Below, one piece after another: positions 1 to 6,132 of a DNA stretch of 7,765 bases. The notes under the pieces are model-generated. The model saw nothing but the letters and a program-made list of their open reading frames with translations. It had not been told where the DNA came from and made no database searches. The stretch is from Gammaproteobacteria bacterium (lineage in GTDB: Bacteria > Pseudomonadota > Gammaproteobacteria > DRLM01). How positions within the stretch are numbered: the first letter of the stretch is position 1; each line of letters starts with the position of its first letter. Both the position numbers and the translations under genes were made by a program. The DNA lies in assembly GCA_015490395.1 (NCBI GenBank), contig WFXX01000215.1:1-7765 (forward strand). Reading direction: 5' to 3'.

Positions 1-2
1 GG

Positions 3-581
3 CGGATCGCCCAGCGGCTCGAAGTACTTGGCGAGGAGGGCCCGTGGCAGGCGCTGCAGAGAGCGCCTGCCGTAGATGCCCTCTCGCGCCCGCGCAAGGG
101 CCTGGGTGTCGATGTCCGAGGCGAGGATCTCCACGTCCACCCGCTCGATGGGCGGCCAGTGCTCCAGCAGCCAGATGGCGATGGAGTAGGGCTCCTCGCC
201 GGTCGAGCAAGGGATGGTCCAGATCCGGATGCTCTCGCCGGGCCGCTTGCGCTCGAGCACCTCGTCCAGCACCGGCCCCACCAGGCAACGGAACTGGTAG
301 TCCTCGCGGAAGAAGTAGGTCTCATTGACCGTCATCAGGTCGATGAGCCGCTGCAGCTCCTCGCCCGAGGCCTGGAAGCGCATGAAGGTGAAGTAGCTGC
401 GGAAGCTCGTGTGCCCCGTGGCGCGCATGCGCTCGATGAGGCGCTTGTCCACGAAGTAGCGCTTGCTGTCCTCGAAGTAGATGCCCGTCTTCCGATAGAA
501 GAAGTCGCGGAAGCGCTCGAAGTCGGCGTCGCTGATCGTAGGCTGCGCGCACGCGCCCGCCGCCGTGGCCCGCACGCTCAT
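3..581 (-). CDS. cheR: CheR, MCP glutamate methyltransferase (N-terminal 193 residues, cut by left edge)
   Basis: CheR uses S-adenosylmethionine to methylate glutamates on receptor signalling helices, opposing CheB. The visible 193 residues cover the N-terminal helical domain (about 16-85) and the start of the SAM-binding domain. Diagnostic motifs are TVNETYFFRE (84-93), the SAM loop CSTGEEPYS (125-133) and a following DIDT (156-159) with the usual ARxGxY (164-170). CheR proteins are normally about 270-290 residues, so roughly a third is missing beyond the left edge. The usual SAM-loop 'AxC' is TIPC here, a variant I recall from other CheR proteins, so I do not read it as damage. The ATG overlaps the stop of the HEAT-repeat gene in an ATGA, and a GAGGAA ribosome site lies about 9 bases upstream, which fixes the start and implies translational coupling. 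Identity is very secure; which receptors it serves is inferred from the operon. Confidence 0.95.
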   Translation of the reverse strand, partial: MSVRATAAGACAQPTISDADFERFRDFFYRKTGIYFEDSKRYFVDKRLIERMRATGHTSFRSYFTFMRFQASGEELQRLIDLMTVNETYFFREDYQFRCLVGPVLDEVLERKRPGESIRIWTIPCSTGEEPYSIAIWLLEHWPPIERVDVEILASDIDTQALARAREGIYGRRSLQRLPRALLAKYFEPLGDP

Positions 582-1213
582 GCCCGCGCTTCCTCGATGC
601 GGCGGATCGCCACCTTCGCCGAGAAGGCGATGAAGGGCTCACCAGCGAAGCGCTCGGCCACCGCCCGCAGGGCAGGCAGCTCCTCAGGGCCGCCGATCTC
701 GGCCAGCACGTCGAGGGCCGTGCCCACCACGTTGACGTGGGACTCCCGCCCGAGGAGCTCGGCCAGCCAGCGCGGGGTGTCCGGATGCGGGAGGCTGCGG
801 CAGATGTCCGCGGCGAAGATGCGCATGTCGGGATCGGGGTCGGCCAGCAGGCGTGCCATATGCGGTGCCACCGCTTCCGGCATCCCCTGCAGCACCTCGA
901 TGACCGCGTTGCGCAGCGCGGCATCCTCGGAGCGCAGAAGGGGCACGAGCCGCTCGGCCACCGTCTCGCCGCCGATGGCGGCGAGCGCATCGAGCAGGGC
1001 CTCCCGCACGGCAGGGTCACGCTCGCGCTCGAGCGCATCGGCAAGCGCATGCGCCGCCTCCGGATGGGCGCTCAGGTCGCGAGCCGCCCACCGCCGCGCC
1101 GTCGGATCGGGATCGCTGAGCTGGCGGAGCAGGTCGTCGGGGCTGCGCCCCCGCCGGCGCCTCTCCCGCTCCGGTGCTGCCTGCCCGCTCGGCTCCGTCT
1201 TGACCAGGCCCAT
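578..1213 (-). CDS. HEAT-repeat protein in the chemotaxis operon
   Basis: This 211-residue soluble protein consists almost entirely of HEAT-like helical repeats, each about 30 residues. A basic, disordered-looking N-terminus (1-24, with four arginines in a row at 18-21) is followed by about six repeats beginning near residues 25, 53, 84, 114, 145 and 176. Repeat marks are DPDPTARRWAARDL, DPAVREALLDAL, DAALRNAVIEVL and DPDPDMRIFAADI. There is no membrane segment, signal peptide or catalytic motif. HEAT solenoids are protein-binding scaffolds, so a role in docking CheB, CheR, CheW or the receptor is plausible but inferred only from position. The gene starts 3 bases after the cheB stop, behind a GGAGG site 7 bases upstream, and overlaps cheR by 4 bases, so its expression is tied to the methylation enzymes. 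The product class is secure; the function is unknown to me. Confidence 0.85.
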   Translation of the reverse strand: MGLVKTEPSGQAAPERERRRRGRSPDDLLRQLSDPDPTARRWAARDLSAHPEAAHALADALERERDPAVREALLDALAAIGGETVAERLVPLLRSEDAALRNAVIEVLQGMPEAVAPHMARLLADPDPDMRIFAADICRSLPHPDTPRWLAELLGRESHVNVVGTALDVLAEIGGPEELPALRAVAERFAGEPFIAFSAKVAIRRIEEARA

Positions 1214-1216
1214 GGC

Positions 1217-2326
1217 TCAACCTCCAGCTGCGCGCACCGCGGCCCCGGTGCCCATCACCCAATGGCAGAGCTGCGCGGCGATGCGCTCGCGCGGCAGGAT
1301 CAGGTCGGCGCCACCGCGCTCGATGAGCTCCCGCGGCATGCCGAAGACCACCGCGCTCTCCTCGGACTCGGCAATGGTGCGACCGCCCCGGCGGTGCAGC
1401 TCGGCCATCGCCTCGGCCCCGTCGTAGCCCATCCCGGTGAGCTGGACACCCACCAGGCGCTCCGCCGGGCAGGCCTCGAGGGCGCTTCGCACCATGCGCT
1501 CCACGCTCGGATGCCAGAGCAGGGAGGCGTCGGGCTCGGTGGTGACGGCGGCGGTCCGGCCGAGGCGCCGCTGGACCAGCACGTCGGCATCGCCCTGGGC
1601 GATGGCGATCTGGCCGGGCTCGAGGGGAAGGGCCCGGGTGACCTCGCGCACCGCGAGGGCGCAGCGGCGGTCCAGCCGCTCGGCGAAGACGCGGGTGAAG
1701 CGGGCCGGCATGTGCTGGGCCACCAGCACCGGCCAGGGGAAGTCCTCCGGCAAGGCGGTCAGGATCACCTCCAGGGTGCCCGGCCCGCCGGTGGAGACGC
1801 CCACGAGCACCAGGCCGGCCTCACCCGCCCGGCGCGGCGCCGCGTGCCGGCCCGGCGGGCGCGGGGCCGCGGCACGGGCAGCCCGCCCCGGGCGCGGAGA
1901 GGGGCCTGCGGCAGGGGCGGCACGCCGGGCCCGGGCGCCGGCCGCCGCCCGCACCTTGGCGCGGATCTCGTCGGCCACCTCGTGCAGGTTCAGGGACACC
2001 GTCCCCCCGGGCTTGGCCACGTAGTCCACCGCGCCGAGCTCCAGGGCCTCGAAGGTGGCCAGTGCGCCCTGCTCGGTGAGGGAGGAGACCATCACCACCG
2101 GCCGCGGCGACTCGGCCATGATGTGCGCCAGGCAGGTCAGGCCATCCATGCGCGGCATGTTGATGTCGAGGGTCACGACGTCCGGATCGAGCTCGCGGAT
2201 GCGCTCGAGGGCATCCTCCCCGTCGCGCGCGGTCTCGACCTCGAAGCCCGGCTCGGCGGTGAGGATCTCACGCAGGACCTTGCGCATGAGCGCCGAGTCG
2301 TCCACCACCAGGACCTTGATCGCCAT
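1217..2326 (-). CDS. cheB: CheB, receptor methylesterase/deamidase response regulator
   Basis: CheB removes methyl groups from receptor glutamates and is activated by phosphoryl transfer from CheA. The 369-residue product has an N-terminal receiver domain: acidic pair D9-D10, phospho-acceptor D54 in TLDINMPRMDG, S81-S82 in MVSSLT, and K105 in AKPGG. The C-terminal esterase carries the triad S178 (GVSTGG), H205 (AQHMP) and D302 (GMGYDG). All catalytic residues are intact and the length is normal. The linker (about 122-168) is unusually basic, with 12 arginines and no acidic residue. I chose the ATG at 2324-2326, although the frame stays open upstream to about 2728, because the receiver fold starts there (MAIKVLVVDDS), a GGAGG sits 5 bases ahead, and the upstream extension would overlap the triple-CheW gene. 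Function is secure. Confidence 0.97.
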   Translation of the reverse strand: MAIKVLVVDDSALMRKVLREILTAEPGFEVETARDGEDALERIRELDPDVVTLDINMPRMDGLTCLAHIMAESPRPVVMVSSLTEQGALATFEALELGAVDYVAKPGGTVSLNLHEVADEIRAKVRAAAGARARRAAPAAGPSPRPGRAARAAAPRPPGRHAAPRRAGEAGLVLVGVSTGGPGTLEVILTALPEDFPWPVLVAQHMPARFTRVFAERLDRRCALAVREVTRALPLEPGQIAIAQGDADVLVQRRLGRTAAVTTEPDASLLWHPSVERMVRSALEACPAERLVGVQLTGMGYDGAEAMAELHRRGGRTIAESEESAVVFGMPRELIERGGADLILPRERIAAQLCHWVMGTGAAVRAAGG

Positions 2327-2331
2327 GGCAA

Positions 2332-2336
2332 CCTCC
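2332..2336 (-). promoter_or_regulatory. Ribosome binding site that fixes the cheB start
   Basis: On the minus strand a GGAGG stands 5 bases before the ATG at 2326. It decides between this start and a much longer open frame running upstream through the end of the CheW gene. It lies 7 bases downstream of the intergenic hairpin at 2344-2375, so the hairpin leaves it exposed. Confidence 0.8.
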
Positions 2337-2343
2337 CGTACGA

Positions 2344-2375
2344 GCCCACGGCAGCCGCTCCCGGCCGCCGCGGGC
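2344..2375 (-). other. Strong RNA hairpin between the triple-cheW gene and cheB
   Basis: Read on the minus strand, this is a 13-base-pair stem (GCCCGCGGCGGCC paired with GGCTGCCGTGGGC, including two G-U pairs) closed by a 6-base loop, GGGAGC. It begins 4 bases after the cheW stop codon and ends just before the cheB ribosome site. There is no run of U after it, so it is not a standard intrinsic terminator. It may stabilise or help process the mRNA and so set different levels of receptor/CheW and CheB/CheR; that role is inference. In such GC-rich DNA some hairpins arise by chance, but this one fills most of the only sizeable gap inside the operon. Confidence 0.55.
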
Positions 2376-2379
2376 GCCT

Positions 2380-3933
2380 TCACGCCTCGCCGCAGCCGCT
2401 GCCGGCGAGGGCCGCACGCTCGTCGTCGTCCACCAGGGCCTGGGGATCGAGGAGCACGATCATGCGGCCGCTCTCGGCCAGGTTGACCACCCGCCCCATC
2501 AGCCGGGCCTGATCCTCGGACAGCCGAGGGGCGGCCTCCACTTGCGCCCGCGGCACGGCGAGCACCTCCGTGACGCTGTCCGTCACGAAGCCGGTGCGCG
2601 TGCCGCCGAGGTCCAGCACCAGGATGCGCTGCCGCTCGGTGCGCTCCCCACGCGGCAGCCCGAAGCGTGCCCGCATGTCGAGCACCGGGAGCACCGCGCC
2701 GCGCAGATTGACCAGCCCCTCGATCCACGCCGGCGTGCGCGGCACCCGGCTGAGGCGCTCGGGCACTCGGGTGATCTCCTGCACCGCCTCCACGGGCAGC
2801 CCATACTCCTCGCCGTCGAGCTGGAAGACGACCAGCTGGACGTCATCCTCGGTCTCAGCGGCCTCCGGCACCAGGCTTTCGGTCTCCATCTCCGCCTCCA
2901 CCGCGCTCGTTGTCGCCACCTCCGCGAGCCCCCCCATCGCGCCCAGGCGGTGGGGCTCCAGGACCGCCACCAGCCGCCTGCCGCCCTCGAGGCGGCAGAG
3001 CTGGCCCACCTCGGCGAGGCCGCCGCCGCGGGCGAGCAGGGCCGGCACCGCCTCGCGCGAGGCCTCCGGGACCCTGAGCACCTCGTGCACCCCGTCCACG
3101 ACCAGCCCCACGGTAAGCCGCCGTCCGCCCACGGGAAGCGCGGTGACCAGCACCCGCGCGCCATCGGCCGGCGGGGACGCCGGTAGGCCGAGCAGCGCGG
3201 CGAGGCTCACCAGGGGCAGGGTGCTGCCCCGCAGGGGCATGAGGCCGAGGGCATGCGGACCGGCCCCGGGCACGGCCTCCAGGTGCTCAGGCAGGCGCAC
3301 GATCTCGCGCACCTCACCGACGGGGAGCGCCAGCTCCTGGCCCCCGACCCGAAAGGCAACGAGCTGCGCGCCCTCGTCCTCCTCTGCGCCGGTGGCTCCC
3401 GCTGGCCCTTCCTCATCTGATACGGCTTCCAGGGTGGGGCCGCTCCCGGCGCCACGGGCGGTCTCCTGGAAGTCGTCCGCCAGCAGCGCATCGAGCGCGA
3501 GCACCTGGACCACCGCCCCCTCCGTGCGGACCACGCTCTCGAGCGTGCTCGCCCCCAGGGCCCGTGCCTGCTCGCGCGCGGGCTCGACCGAGGACGCATC
3601 GGCCTCCAGCACCCGGCGCACGGCATCGACCATCAGGCCGAGCCGGCTGCCACGATGCTCCAGCACGAGCACGCGCGTGCACGCGCTCGGCGCACGGGGC
3701 TCCGCACCCATCAGGCGGCGCAGGTCGAGCACCGGCAGCACGCGCCCGCGGAGATTGGCCAAGCCGAGCAGATAGGCCGGCGCCCGCGGCACCGGCGCCA
3801 GCGGGAGCATCCGCACGATCTCGCGCACCGCAGACATGGGGAGGGCCAGCTCCTCCTCGCCGAGGGCGAAGACCACGAGCTGGAGCCCCGGCCCTTCCCG
3901 GTTCGGCTCGACAGCGGGTGTGGCCCCGGCCAT
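2380..3933 (-). CDS. cheW: Chemotaxis coupling protein with three tandem CheW domains
   Basis: CheW couples receptors to CheA. E. coli CheW is a single domain of about 160-170 residues, whereas this 517-residue protein holds three. Domain 1 spans about 17-152, domain 2 about 188-332 and domain 3 about 364-504. Each opens with the QLVxF strand and has the 'xVxEIxR' segment. Domains 1 and 3 keep the core signature (GLANLRGRVLPVLDL at 57-71; GLVNLRGAVLPVLDM at 406-420). Domain 2 reads GLMPLRGSTLPLVSL (230-244): the asparagine is lost to proline and the aspartate to serine. Linkers at 153-187 and 333-363 are acidic and probably flexible. No membrane segment is seen, so it should be cytoplasmic. 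The ATG is 16 bases after the receptor stop with GGAG 6 bases ahead. Multi-CheW proteins are known; there is no receiver domain, so it is not CheV. The three domains may bridge several receptors or CheA units at once (inference). Confidence 0.93.
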   Translation of the reverse strand: MAGATPAVEPNREGPGLQLVVFALGEEELALPMSAVREIVRMLPLAPVPRAPAYLLGLANLRGRVLPVLDLRRLMGAEPRAPSACTRVLVLEHRGSRLGLMVDAVRRVLEADASSVEPAREQARALGASTLESVVRTEGAVVQVLALDALLADDFQETARGAGSGPTLEAVSDEEGPAGATGAEEDEGAQLVAFRVGGQELALPVGEVREIVRLPEHLEAVPGAGPHALGLMPLRGSTLPLVSLAALLGLPASPPADGARVLVTALPVGGRRLTVGLVVDGVHEVLRVPEASREAVPALLARGGGLAEVGQLCRLEGGRRLVAVLEPHRLGAMGGLAEVATTSAVEAEMETESLVPEAAETEDDVQLVVFQLDGEEYGLPVEAVQEITRVPERLSRVPRTPAWIEGLVNLRGAVLPVLDMRARFGLPRGERTERQRILVLDLGGTRTGFVTDSVTEVLAVPRAQVEAAPRLSEDQARLMGRVVNLAESGRMIVLLDPQALVDDDERAALAGSGCGEA

Positions 3934-3949
3934 GGCGGGCTCCGCTGCC

Positions 3950-5884
3950 TCAGGCCGTCGCGCTCTGGAGCTCGTCGGCCGTGGAGGCGATCTCCTCCAC
4001 GGCCTGGGCGAGCTCCTGCGTGCCCTGGGCCTGCTCGCGGGCCGCAGCCGCGGCCTGCGCGGTGGCGGTGCTTGCCTCCTCGGCGGCGGCAGCGATCTGC
4101 TCCATGCCCTTGCGGGCCTCGCCCACCGCCTGCACGATGTCGCTGGCCGCCTCGAGGATCTCGCGCCCTCCCGCCACCATCTCGTTCAGCATGCCGCGCA
4201 GCTCGCCGAAGGCGGCCTCGAGGGCCTCGCCCTTGGCCAGCTCGGCCCGGGCGGCCTCGTGGACGGCGACGAGATCGGCGGCCACCACCTGGGTCTGCTC
4301 CTGGATGTCGCGCACCAGGTCCTTGATCTGATCGGCGTTCTCGGCAGCGTCCTGGGCCAGGCCCTGGATGTCGGCCGAGACCACCGCGAAGCCCTTGCCG
4401 AACTCGCCGGCGCGCGCCGCCTCCACCGCCCCGTTGACAGCCAGCATGCTGGTCTGGATGGCCACGTTGGAGATGGCGTCGACGATCTTGTCGATGCGAC
4501 GGTTGGCCCGCTCGAGGGCGCGGATCCCCTCCAGCAGCCTGGCCCCCTCGTCCACCGCGGCGGCGACGCTCCGGATCATGCCCTGTGTGCGCTCGGTCAC
4601 CGCGCCCATCAGCTCCACCATGGCCTCGCAGGCCTCGAGGGCCTCGCGCGCACGGGTCTCGGACTGCTTCAGCGCCTGCTCGATCTGGCTCACGCCGCCG
4701 GCGGCCTCCTCCACCGCCGCCGCCTGCTGGGCGGCGCCCTGGTTGATCTGGTCCACGGCGGTGGAGATCTCGCGGGCCGAGCGGTTGAGCTCCTCGATGG
4801 CGGCCGAGAGCTCCTCCGCGCAGGCCGCCACCTCCTCGGCGCTCTTGACCACGTCGGTGCTATTCTTGAGCGCGTCGGCCAGCTCCTCGAGCATCTGGGC
4901 GGTGCGCTCGCACTCGGCCAGGGCCTTGGCCTGCTGCTCGAGGCTCTGGAGCGACTCCTGGCAAGCGGCCGACTGCTCCTCGGCCGCCGAGGCGATGTCC
5001 TCGGACCCGCGCTGGGCCTCGGAGGCCGCGCGGCTCATCTCCTCCGCGGCGCGGGCCAGGTCTCCGGCGTGCTCTGCCACCTGCGCCATCTCGCGGCGCA
5101 CCTGCTCGAGCTGTCCGCGCACGGCCTGCCCCTGCTCGGCCTCCTTGGCGGCGGCCTCCGCCGCGCGGCGCACGCCTTCGCCGGTCTCGCGGGCCTTCTC
5201 CTGGATGGTCCCCACCAGCTCGCGGATGCTGTTGGCGGTGCGCTCAGCCGTCTCGGCCAAGGAGCGCACCGTGTCCGCCACCACGGCGAAGCCCTTGCCG
5301 TGCTTGCCGGCACGGGCGGCCTCGATGGCGGCGTTGAGGGCCAGCAGGTTGGTCTGGTCCGCGATGCGGATGACGGCCTTGACCGCCTCGCCGATGCGCC
5401 CCGCCTGCTCCTCGAGGGCGGCCATCTTCTCCGCCGAGCCCTTCTGGCGCTCGGCGCCGGCGACGATGCCATCGACCAGCGAGGCGATGCCTTCGGCCAC
5501 CTCCGCCACCCGTCGACGCACCGCGTCCGTGCGGCGCTGGGCCAGCCCGGCCACCTCGGCCTGCTTGGCGACGCGGCCGGCGATCTGGGTCATGGCCGCC
5601 AGCGACTCTTGGCTGGCGCCCGCCGCCTCCTCGGCGCCGCCGGCGATCTGCTCCATGGCCTTGGAGAGCTCCTCCTGGGCGGCGGCGGACTCGGTGATGG
5701 CCGAGGCCAGCTGGGTGGCGGCGGCGCTGATGCGCTCGGCGGCCTGCTGCTGGCGCGCCAGGGTGCGCGCCCGGCGGCGCTTCTCCTCGGCAAGCTGACG
5801 CGCCCGGGCGTTATCCGGGCCGCCGCTGGGGCCGCCGGATGCCGCTGACGGTGGTGTCGGCCTGGATGCGTTCTTCAGACCCAT
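3950..5884 (-). CDS. Cytoplasmic methyl-accepting chemotaxis receptor with two signalling domains (DosM-like)
   Basis: A 644-residue, almost wholly helical protein with no membrane segment and no PAS, GAF, HAMP or other sensory domain that I recognise. Residues 1-44 are a hydrophilic Pro/Gly then Arg-rich leader. The rest is two 300-residue MCP signalling hairpins (about 45-344 and 345-644) that align gap-free in the stretches compared. Tip 1 (about 177-211) is consensus: QTNLLALNAAIEAARAG, then GKGFAVVAD. Tip 2 (about 477-511) is diverged: QTSMLAVNGAVEAARAG, then GKGFAVVSAD. Methylation-like AAEE patches recur at 300-303 and 600-603, and other Glu pairs occur (85-86, 392-393, 630-631). No CheR-tethering pentapeptide of the NWETF kind ends the chain. 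The start is an ATG with GGAGG 7 bases upstream. It is the first gene of the operon, behind a FliA-type promoter. The layout matches the double-signalling-domain receptor DosM of Vibrio cholerae cytoplasmic arrays; orthology is not proven. Confidence 0.93.
   Translation of the reverse strand: MGLKNASRPTPPSAASGGPSGGPDNARARQLAEEKRRRARTLARQQQAAERISAAATQLASAITESAAAQEELSKAMEQIAGGAEEAAGASQESLAAMTQIAGRVAKQAEVAGLAQRRTDAVRRRVAEVAEGIASLVDGIVAGAERQKGSAEKMAALEEQAGRIGEAVKAVIRIADQTNLLALNAAIEAARAGKHGKGFAVVADTVRSLAETAERTANSIRELVGTIQEKARETGEGVRRAAEAAAKEAEQGQAVRGQLEQVRREMAQVAEHAGDLARAAEEMSRAASEAQRGSEDIASAAEEQSAACQESLQSLEQQAKALAECERTAQMLEELADALKNSTDVVKSAEEVAACAEELSAAIEELNRSAREISTAVDQINQGAAQQAAAVEEAAGGVSQIEQALKQSETRAREALEACEAMVELMGAVTERTQGMIRSVAAAVDEGARLLEGIRALERANRRIDKIVDAISNVAIQTSMLAVNGAVEAARAGEFGKGFAVVSADIQGLAQDAAENADQIKDLVRDIQEQTQVVAADLVAVHEAARAELAKGEALEAAFGELRGMLNEMVAGGREILEAASDIVQAVGEARKGMEQIAAAAEEASTATAQAAAAAREQAQGTQELAQAVEEIASTADELQSATA
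3953..4852 (-). repeat. Second copy of the 300-residue MCP signalling unit
   Basis: Protein-level repeat, residues 345-644. It aligns without gaps to residues 45-344 at an offset of exactly 300 in every stretch I compared: DQI/EQI at 378/78, QT at 477/177, EAARAG at 488/188, IQE at 527/227 and IAxAAEE at 597/297. The tip at 4352-4456 is diverged from MCP consensus. Confidence 0.8.
4853..5752 (-). repeat. First copy of the 300-residue MCP signalling unit
   Basis: Protein-level repeat, residues 45-344, carrying the consensus MCP tip at 5252-5356. Each copy is one helical hairpin, with arms of about 20 heptads on either side of the tip. The exact edges of the unit are arbitrary, because helical arms have no sharp ends. 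Confidence 0.8.
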
Positions 5885-5891
5885 CGTGGTT

Positions 5892-5896
5892 CCTCC
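5892..5896 (-). promoter_or_regulatory. Ribosome binding site of the receptor gene
   Basis: GGAGG on the minus strand, inside GGGGAGGAA, 7 bases before the ATG at 5884. It supports that ATG as the start of the receptor and of the operon's coding part. Confidence 0.75.
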
Positions 5897-5901
5897 CCGC
5901 C

Positions 5902-5949
5902 CTACGTCGGTGGTGGCTGCCGCGGGCGCGATGCGGCAGGCAGCCGTAG
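5902..5949 (-). other. Stem-loop in the operon leader RNA
   Basis: On the minus strand GGCTGCC pairs perfectly with GGCAGCC (5945-5939 with 5921-5915) around a 17-base loop. A further CTAC/GTAG pairing outside it could extend the stem across a 9-base bulge. It lies between the predicted transcription start and the ribosome site, ending about 6 bases before the latter. No U-run follows, and it does not match any riboswitch I know. It may be chance in GC-rich DNA. Confidence 0.35.
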
Positions 5950-5970
5950 CGCGCGCGGCTTTGGGCTTTT

Positions 5971-5998
5971 AGATCGGCGCGCCCGGGTGGCGCTTGAG
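5971..5998 (-). promoter_or_regulatory. FliA (sigma-28) type promoter for the chemosensory operon
   Basis: Reading the minus strand, CTCAAG (5998-5993) is followed after 14 bases by GCCGATCT (5978-5971). The FliA consensus is TAAAG or TCAAG, about 14 bases, then GCCGATAA. Five of five -35 core bases match the TCAAG form used in GC-rich gammaproteobacteria, and the first six of eight -10 bases match, at the canonical spacing. Transcription would start around 5960-5965, giving a leader of about 80 bases. It is the only promoter-like site I found in the 248-base gap before the receptor gene. It implies co-expression with late flagellar genes, provided the genome encodes FliA. Confidence 0.7.
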
Positions 5999-6132
5999 CC
6001 GGGTGGTCCGACGTCTAGGGCAAGGGGCCGTGACACGGTGCGGGGAGCGAGGATGCCGGAGCGGTTTCCTGGCGGCGTCGGCGACCGGGCGCGCCGGCCG
6101 GCAAGGGGCGAGGGCCTGGGGCGGCCGTCCGG

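Noticed and set aside
159..2512. Two long plus-strand open frames across cheR, the HEAT gene and cheB
   Set aside because: Both are antisense to well-supported genes, show no motif, and have Arg/Ser- or Gly/His-rich translations typical of shadow frames in GC-rich DNA.
2327..2728. Upstream extension of the cheB frame
   Set aside because: The extra 134 residues overlap the third CheW domain, have no known fold, and the receiver domain with its own ribosome site begins at 2326.
3836..5848. Open reading frame of about 670 codons on the plus strand, opposite the receptor gene
   Set aside because: It is an antisense shadow of the receptor: GC-rich third positions remove stop codons on the other strand. 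Its translation is low-complexity Leu/Gly/Ala/His with no family motif, while the minus strand has an unmistakable MCP.
5976..6095. Two copies of the 8-base palindrome GGCGCGCC (5976-5983 and 6088-6095)
   Set aside because: Expected by chance in DNA this GC-rich; no larger repeat surrounds them, and one simply overlaps the promoter -10 element.
5885..6132. Intrinsic terminator after tamB
   Set aside because: I see GC-rich self-complementary stretches but none followed by a U-run on the minus strand, so I do not call a terminator.
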